10,806 nt of DNA, from NCBI GenBank assembly GCA_009774155.1, contig VSNE01000451.1, positions 1 to 10,806 of the forward strand, read 5' to 3'. Numbering within the stretch: position 1 is the stretch's first letter; each line of letters opens with the position of its first letter. A program made the position numbers and the translations under genes. Shown here in pieces: positions 7,302 through 10,806 of this stretch. The notes under the pieces are model-generated. The model saw only the letters and a program-made list of their open reading frames with translations. It was not told the origin of the DNA and made no database searches. The DNA comes from Lachnospiraceae bacterium (GTDB lineage: Bacteria > Bacillota > Clostridia > Lachnospirales > Lachnospiraceae).

Positions 7302-7388
7302 GGTACACTGGTGTACCGTTGCACCGGGTGCAATGGTGGGGTGCGAGGTCAGAGCGTTGACGCGACCGTTTTCGGTGTCACCGAAAAC
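7302..7388. other. Inverted-repeat cluster, candidate oriT
   Basis: Three perfect inverted repeats lie in 87 bp just upstream of the mob operon. GGTACAC/GTGTACC sits at 7302-7308 and 7311-7317. TTGCACC/GGTGCAA sits at 7319-7325 and 7327-7333, one base after the first. GTTTTCGGTG/CACCGAAAAC sits at 7368-7377 and 7379-7388. A smaller GCGT-TG-ACGC lies at 7354-7363. Short loops and position next to a relaxosome gene are typical of origins of transfer. I cannot place the nick site. Confidence 0.45.
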
Positions 7389-7451
7389 TAACCTCAATTT
7401 TAGTTTAAGGTATATTAATGCTGATTATCAATGATATAATTGTATGAAGAT

Positions 7452-7471
7452 GTACTAAATTCGTACTAAAT
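7452..7471. repeat. Direct repeat GTACTAAAT with 11-bp period
   Basis: GTACTAAAT is present at 7452-7460 and at 7463-7471, one helical turn apart, in AT-rich DNA. It could be a small regulator or recombinase arm site, but two copies alone prove little. The rest of 7389-7640 is AT-rich with no gene that I can support. Confidence 0.3.
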
Positions 7472-7641
7472 AGAGAGCTGTCCGAAAACGCATAGAAACG
7501 AATTATAGATAATTTGCTGTCGTTAACTTTATTTATTTGCCTTGATTTTCTTCTTTCGGTGGTAAGGTTGGTGTAGGGATATGGGCTGGTGAAAAGAAAA
7601 ATTTAGGTGGGCATTTCTCTTTTGCATCGCATATATTTATA

Positions 7642-7681
7642 GGTTTGGTTCGGTTTATATATCTATATATAGAACCAAACC
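7642..7681. repeat. Long inverted repeat upstream of the leader-RNA promoter
   Basis: GGTTTGGTTC (7642-7651) and GAACCAAACC (7672-7681) are perfect 10-bp arms. The 20-bp centre is itself AT-palindromic (TATATA-TC-TATATA type). The right arm ends 22 bp before the TTG of the promoter at 7704, so it is placed like an upstream operator. No T-run marks it as a terminator. Confidence 0.5.
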
Positions 7682-7703
7682 AAACTTATTTTTGCCCAGC
7701 CTA

Positions 7704-7734
7704 TTGACTCGCAACACAAAAAGTCGTAACTTTG
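7704..7734 (+). promoter_or_regulatory. Near-consensus Bacteroides promoter for the leader RNA and three-gene cassette
   Basis: A TTG at 7704-7706, spaced by 20 bp from TAACTTTG at 7727-7734, matches the Bacteroidetes housekeeping pattern (TTTG, 19-21 bp, TAnnTTTG). This is the best promoter in the window. It predicts transcription starting near 7740, some 270 nt upstream of the first coding ATG. Confidence 0.75.
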
Positions 7735-7739
7735 CAATT

Positions 7740-7950
7740 GATTGGGAGTAATCCCATCACGACATTTTGAAAAATAAGAAGCGTTATGCTTATCTCTTGA
7801 GAGTGGAAACCTGAGAAACTTCGACAGAGCAAGAGTAGCATAGTGGTTCTCACGCTATGGCGTGGGCTGCTATTGTTACATCTGCTCACAGGCTTTCTCA
7901 GGGCCTCCATTCTAAGACGTGGCATTGCAGTTCCACGCTTTGTGTTTTAA
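7740..7950 (+). ncRNA. Structured leader or small RNA of unrecognised class
   Basis: This stretch lies directly after the promoter and is full of complementary segments. A small hairpin has GGGA/TCCC arms with a GTAA loop (7744-7755). A long-range stem pairs TATGCT (7785-7790) with AGCATA (7837-7842) and CTCTTG (7794-7799) with CAAGAG (7830-7835). A hairpin CTCACGC/GCGTGGG with a TATG loop spans 7849-7866. A 9-nt match, CCTGAGAAA (7810-7818) with TTTCTCAGG (7894-7902), would form a pseudoknot with the long-range stem. CGTGG/CCACG follows at 7918-7937 with a U-rich tail. The RNA could be a cis-acting attenuator for the downstream cassette or a free small RNA. I do not recognise it as RNase P, tmRNA, SRP, 6S or a known riboswitch. 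Confidence 0.5.
7914..7950 (+). terminator. Terminator-like hairpin at the end of the leader (possible attenuator)
   Basis: CGTGG (7918-7922) and CCACG (7933-7937) pair around a 10-nt loop. AAG upstream can extend the stem with CTT downstream if A7917 bulges. The tail CTTTGTGTTTTAATT is U-rich. It stands 58 nt before the lipoprotein ATG, the place for either an sRNA 3' end or a conditional terminator. Confidence 0.5.
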
Positions 7951-8007
7951 TTAGTCTGCTTAAGGAGTTGCAAGTAGAACAACATCAACCAATCGAACCC
8001 CTGCGAT

Positions 8008-8691
8008 ATGAAAACGAAATCCTTGATTATTACTCTTGTTGCCCTTATAGGATTATGTTCTTGTGGACAATCCAAAGAAGAAAAGGCACAAGAAATGGCA
8101 GCTAATTATCTTAAAGGTGTTTTATATCATTTTGATAGTTATGAACCACTGCAAACAAAAGTTGATAGTTCTTTTGTTGCGCTATCAACGGATAGGGAGG
8201 CAATTGAACTCACATTGGATATGTTGAAGCTTTTTCAATCAGCACAGGAGTATGCAGATAAAATCGAAAGTGCTGAAAGTTCTATGGAGATTTGGTCTCC
8301 GAGTGGATATTCATCAGCATATAGTAAGGGGGAATACCGCAGGGCAAAAGAAGAACGAGATAACAATCAACGACTTTTGGATAAGACAAAAGACCGAATC
8401 CAAAACCAATTCTCCAAAATAAAAAGCAGACAATCCTATTTGGAAGCAGAGGCTTTGTTGAAGATTGGTGATTTTAACGGGTGGAAAGTATATCACAAAT
8501 TCAAAAGCCTCAATGGGGCAGGAACTCTTGATTTATTCGGAGAATATGTATTCTTTTGTGATGAGGATTTTAATGAGAAGTCTGCATATCCAAAAGAAGA
8601 TTATGAGGCAATCTCAAAAGTTATGATCGCAATATCATCGTCGAACGATATTTCTGATATGATTGAGAAGGTCCAAGAAGAAATTTACTAA
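8008..8691 (+). CDS. Lipoprotein with coiled-coil region, function unknown
   Basis: The 227-aa product has a lipoprotein signal (MKTKSLIITLVALIGLCSCG) with lipobox LCSC and Cys19 as the lipidated residue. After a short acidic linker it is largely helical. Residues about 75-150 are rich in E, K, Q and R with heptad-like spacing (ESAESSMEIW ... RRAKEERDNNQRLLDKTKDR), suggesting a coiled coil. A more globular end (about 155-227) contains FNGWKVYHKFKSLNGAGTLD. I recognise no named family. It is the first gene of a three-gene set that is visibly more AT-rich than the mob and receptor genes, hinting at separate acquisition. An AAGGAG at 7962-7967 is too far from the ATG to be its ribosome site. The structured leader ends about 58 nt upstream. 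Confidence 0.8.
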   Translation: MKTKSLIITLVALIGLCSCGQSKEEKAQEMAANYLKGVLYHFDSYEPLQTKVDSSFVALSTDREAIELTLDMLKLFQSAQEYADKIESAESSMEIWSPSGYSSAYSKGEYRRAKEERDNNQRLLDKTKDRIQNQFSKIKSRQSYLEAEALLKIGDFNGWKVYHKFKSLNGAGTLDLFGEYVFFCDEDFNEKSAYPKEDYEAISKVMIAISSSNDISDMIEKVQEEIY

Positions 8692-8705
8692 TCCCATAGC
8701 ACGTT

Positions 8706-9545
8706 ATGATAATCAAAAAACGCCCTATTATCACTTGGTTGCTTAATCCTGACACACCTGGATTTCAGGAGGGTTTGACGTTCGCCGCTCCTCAAAATAG
8801 AGAGAACTATGAAATTCTCAATGAAGAGTTGAAACATTTAAAGGAAATACGAGCGATGAAACCCAAATGGGGATTGCCTGAACTTGTAATGCCTTCCTTC
8901 GAAAGAGTTATGGAGAAAAGCGCACCAGCTTTTGAAAAAATCATGCCGGATTTATTCAAAGAGTTTAGCGAAACGGATGAGTGTGGTATTCTTATACTTC
9001 GTAACAATGAAACCTTAGTTTATGGTTTTGGCGACAATCAATTGAATATTTGGTTCTTTAATGAACAAAACGGACATAGTATGTTCCATTTCTCTGCCGG
9101 ATATGAATTTGTTGATGGACAGCCCAAATTATTAATGACTGACTCAATTTTATATGATGATAACTTGTTGGCTGGTACTATTCAACATCGCATTGATGAA
9201 ATTGGAATTCGACTTCGCTTTATTGCCGTATATTTAGCCGTTAAGAAATATATAAAAGTCGAGCCTCTAATTATTCCTCAAGGCACATTTACTGCGGTTG
9301 CTGGAACGCCACTTGAATATGTAGAAAAGAAGAAGGTTATCAATCAATGTGGTCAGGAAGTCATTGTTATGGATTCAAAATGGTTCAAGAAGATAATCAA
9401 TGACAATGACATTCCTGTTAGAGGTTTCTTTCGCATGCAGAATAAGAAGAATCCCGAGGGAGTATGGTACAAAGAACTTATTTTTGTAGATCCATTTATC
9501 CGTCATGGTTATCACAGAAATGCCAAAATTGAAGATGACATATAA
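8706..9545 (+). CDS. Conserved-looking cytosolic protein of unknown function
   Basis: The 279-aa protein has no signal peptide or membrane helix. It begins with a helical, charged region (30-90), then a beta-rich segment (93-145: GILILRNNETLVYGFGDNQL, NIWFFNEQNG). A hydrophobic helix follows (166-182, IGIRLRFIAVYLAVKKY). The C-terminus is distinctive: IPVRGFFRMQ (236-245), then KELIFVDPFIRHGYHRNAK (256-274). That layout, VRGxxRxQ followed by a strand and a D/E-P-aromatic block, reminds me of the C-termini of phage- and plasmid-encoded proteins, including AcrVA2-like ones, but I cannot verify this. It sits 14 nt after the lipoprotein stop and 14 nt before the next start, so it is co-transcribed. 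It is the only cytosolic member of an otherwise exported trio. Confidence 0.8.
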   Translation: MIIKKRPIITWLLNPDTPGFQEGLTFAAPQNRENYEILNEELKHLKEIRAMKPKWGLPELVMPSFERVMEKSAPAFEKIMPDLFKEFSETDECGILILRNNETLVYGFGDNQLNIWFFNEQNGHSMFHFSAGYEFVDGQPKLLMTDSILYDDNLLAGTIQHRIDEIGIRLRFIAVYLAVKKYIKVEPLIIPQGTFTAVAGTPLEYVEKKKVINQCGQEVIVMDSKWFKKIINDNDIPVRGFFRMQNKKNPEGVWYKELIFVDPFIRHGYHRNAKIEDDI

Positions 9546-9559
9546 CAACAATCTTTATT

Positions 9560-10000
9560 ATGAGGAAATTTATACTCTTAACATTTGCGCTGCTCTGTGC
9601 ATTAAGCTCTTCGGCACAGGGTGAGACTTCGACAAGTAACAAGAATGACTCTATATCTTCATATATAGCAACAATACTTGAGGATATAGATATGAGAATT
9701 CTCAAGAGTGAAGCAAATGACCGATATAAATTCTATCCAACAGAGAACATATATAACTTTCTTAAATTGGATACACGAACTGGGAGAATAGAGCAAGTTC
9801 AATGGTCTTTGGACACCGATAAGGAAGGGTCTGTTTCTATTAACAATGAAGACCTCTCATGGAGCAGTGGCAGTTTGTTTGAACTTTATCCAACACAGAA
9901 TATGTATCAATTCCTTCTGCTGGATAAGACTAATGGCAGAGCGTGGCATGTCCAATGGGGAATGAAAGATAAGGAAAGATGGATGCGAAGGATTTATTAA
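9560..10000 (+). CDS. Secreted protein with duplicated YPTxNxYxFL motif, function unknown
   Basis: The 146-aa product has a signal peptide (MRKFILLTFALLCALSSSAQ, likely cut after residue 20). It carries two copies of a roughly 30-residue module. Copy one is at about 55-84 (RYKFYPTENIYNFLKLDT and GRIEQVQW). Copy two is at about 107-136 (FELYPTQNMYQFLLLDK and GRAWHVQW). The shared pattern is F/L-x-x-YPTxNxYxFLxLDxxxGRxxxVQW. I have seen such small repeated proteins in Bacteroidales genomes, always as hypotheticals; the pattern suggests two beta-hairpin units forming a binding surface. It is the last gene of the cassette, 14 nt after the previous stop. The only structure after it is a CCAAAGG/CCTTTGG hairpin at 10066-10083. 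Confidence 0.8.
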   Translation: MRKFILLTFALLCALSSSAQGETSTSNKNDSISSYIATILEDIDMRILKSEANDRYKFYPTENIYNFLKLDTRTGRIEQVQWSLDTDKEGSVSINNEDLSWSSGSLFELYPTQNMYQFLLLDKTNGRAWHVQWGMKDKERWMRRIY

Positions 10001-10065
10001 TCAGAAGGGTTAATCTTAGTTGAGTACAATTTGTTTTCCAAAAGGTATTCAATAATCCTCGGATT

Positions 10066-10083
10066 CCAAAGGTTGACCTTTGG
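10066..10083. repeat. Short perfect hairpin downstream of the cassette
   Basis: CCAAAGG and CCTTTGG pair perfectly around a TTGA loop, 65 nt after the last stop. There is no T-run, so it is at best a weak or factor-assisted 3' end. Another, imperfect inverted repeat (GGAAAATTCC with GGAATTTCC) lies at 10126-10156. The 10001-10220 stretch holds no gene I can support. Confidence 0.4.
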
Positions 10084-10221
10084 CTCATTCGGGATATTTT
10101 CAGCGTTGACTTGTCAATGCGGCTTGGAAAATTCCCTAATGAGCTAAGGAATTTCCTGTCGGTGTAATTTCCATGACGGTGTTGTGGTTGTATTTCGCAT
10201 TGGCTTTGATATTGATTTACG

Positions 10222-10357
10222 GAATGACTGAATGATTAGATGATTAGTCACTCAGTCATTTTGTCATTTAAATGATTAATCATTCAGTCATCAATTCATC
10301 GAATCATTTAATCATCCGGATGATTGGTCACTTTGTCATTCAGTCATTTCATCATTG
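10222..10357. repeat. 17-unit array with exact 8-bp period, TCAT/ATGA cores
   Basis: The stretch divides without gaps into 17 consecutive octamers. In every one, positions 3-6 are TCAT or TCAC (13 units) or ATGA (4 units), and position 7 is a pyrimidine. Positions 1, 2 and 8 vary. Examples are AGTCATTT, AATCATTC, GGATGATT. Since TCAT and ATGA are reverse complements, the array mixes direct and inverted short sites in strict phase. Eight is not a multiple of three or near a helical turn, so it is neither coding nor simply bend-phased. It is noncoding in the window and could be a centromere, iteron or transfer-related recognition array. Confidence 0.85.
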
Positions 10358-10388
10358 ATGTTAGAGGGCATTACTGGGTGATGAGGTT

Positions 10389-10447
10389 GTGGAGCGTTTT
10401 GGGATTACAGGTAATACCTAAGCATAAACTCGCTCCACCCTAAAACG
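10389..10447. other. Interleaved inverted repeats, second oriT-like candidate
   Basis: GTGGAGCG (10389-10396) pairs perfectly with CGCTCCAC (10431-10438). Overlapping the inner edges, CGTTTTGGG (10395-10403) nearly pairs with CCCTAAAACG (10438-10447), so the two stems are interleaved. GGTA-A-TACC (10410-10418) sits in the middle. The element starts about 30 bp after the 8-bp array. A role as an origin of transfer or regulator site is inferred only from structure and context. Confidence 0.35.
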
Positions 10448-10454
10448 ACCTCCT

Positions 10455-10679
10455 ATGGCAATGAGAAAAACAAAGAGCGGTCACGGCAGTGACTGCGGTT
10501 TCGGCGGTGGCTTTTCGGAGAAAAAGGAATCCCGAAACATATCCTTGCACTCCTTTTTTTCTCATCGTCATAATGACGATAGTCAGTGTAATGACAGTAT
10601 TCGTTTAAGTCAACACATCCACTGCAATGACTGTAGCAATTTAGTGATTATATCCGACCGTCGGGAGAGAGCCTTTTGA
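10455..10679 (+). CDS. Possible small ORF, doubtful
   Basis: A 74-aa frame (MAMRKTKSGHGSDCGFGGGF, then a His/Asn/Asp/Ser-rich remainder) is open between ATG 10455 and TGA 10677. It has no signal peptide, no membrane helix, no clear ribosome site and no motif I can name. Its second half is built over noncoding-looking inverted repeats (ATCGTCAT/ATGACGAT at 10564-10580), which argues that the frame may be accidental. The Gly-rich start followed by His/Cys residues leaves a small metal-binding protein conceivable. Confidence 0.2.
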   Translation: MAMRKTKSGHGSDCGFGGGFSEKKESRNISLHSFFSHRHNDDSQCNDSIRLSQHIHCNDCSNLVIISDRRERAF

Positions 10680-10806
10680 GGTAGTCAGAAGGTATCTTGC
10701 CGATTACGAAAATCCGATTTTTCTCATTATCCCCCTTGCATTCTTTGCACTTTTGCACAATCAAGGGTCAGCTTCATCAAGGAATAAGGGTGTGTGGTAT
10801 CTGTGT
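10680..10806. other. Noncoding right edge, probably leading to further element genes
   Basis: No gene is visible in the last 127 bp. A CCCTTG/CAAGGG pair (about 10734-10739 and 10763-10768) flanks a run with repeated TTTGCAC-like words (TTTGCAC, TTTTGCAC). This may be the 5' region of a rightward gene beyond the window; no start codon with a convincing frame is reached. Confidence 0.3.

Noticed and set aside
7857..8105. 82-aa frame starting in the leader and running into the lipoprotein gene
   Set aside because: It overlaps the RNA stems and the start of the lipoprotein in another frame. Its Trp/Cys/His-rich translation lacks domain character, and the lipoprotein start has a clean lipobox.
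10222..10357. CRISPR array
   Set aside because: The repeat unit is 8 bp with no spacers, far below CRISPR repeat and spacer lengths, and no cas genes are visible.

Overview
The window reads as a stretch of mobile-element DNA from a member of the Bacteroidales (Bacteroides, Parabacteroides, Prevotella or Muribaculaceae-like). The pointers are promoters with a TAnnTTTG -7 box, a large outer-membrane beta-barrel of the Bacteroidetes TonB-receptor-like type, Bacteroidales-style signal peptides and lipoboxes, and a MobC-like/relaxase pair of the kind carried by Bacteroidales conjugative and mobilizable elements. No rRNA, tRNA, transposase or CRISPR array was seen.

Left part (1-5728). The window opens inside the C-terminus of a YhcG/DUF1016-type PDDEXK nuclease gene, which ends at a hairpin terminator. 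A leftward operon follows: a sensor histidine kinase, an OmpR/PhoB-type response regulator (11-bp overlap) and a small secreted beta-barrel-like protein (2-bp gap). The kinase is split by a +1 shift at a run of seven A, which cuts its first membrane helix from the rest. Divergent from it are a TonB-receptor-like outer-membrane barrel and a 70-aa lipoprotein. A 16-bp direct repeat with 21-bp period lies in the shared intergenic region and is a good candidate operator. The likely logic is a two-component system controlling envelope proteins on both sides. A 14-bp perfect stem closes this module against the mob genes.

Middle (5748-7740). A relaxase and a MobC-like relaxosome protein are transcribed leftward. 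Upstream of them is a noncoding stretch with three perfect inverted repeats, the best nearby oriT candidate, then AT-rich DNA with a long cruciform.

Right part (7704-10806). A near-consensus Bacteroides promoter drives a strongly structured leader or small RNA of about 210 nt. It has a long-range stem, a possible pseudoknot, a four-codon mini-ORF and a terminator-like hairpin. Three AT-rich genes of unknown function follow with identical 14-nt gaps: a coiled-coil lipoprotein, a 279-aa cytosolic protein, and a secreted protein with a duplicated YPTxNxYxFL...LD...GR...VQW motif. The last 800 bp contain no convincing gene but do contain unusual structure: an exact 8-bp-period array of 17 units with TCAT or ATGA cores, followed by interleaved inverted repeats. 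This looks like a recognition or maintenance region of the element, perhaps leading into transfer genes beyond the window.
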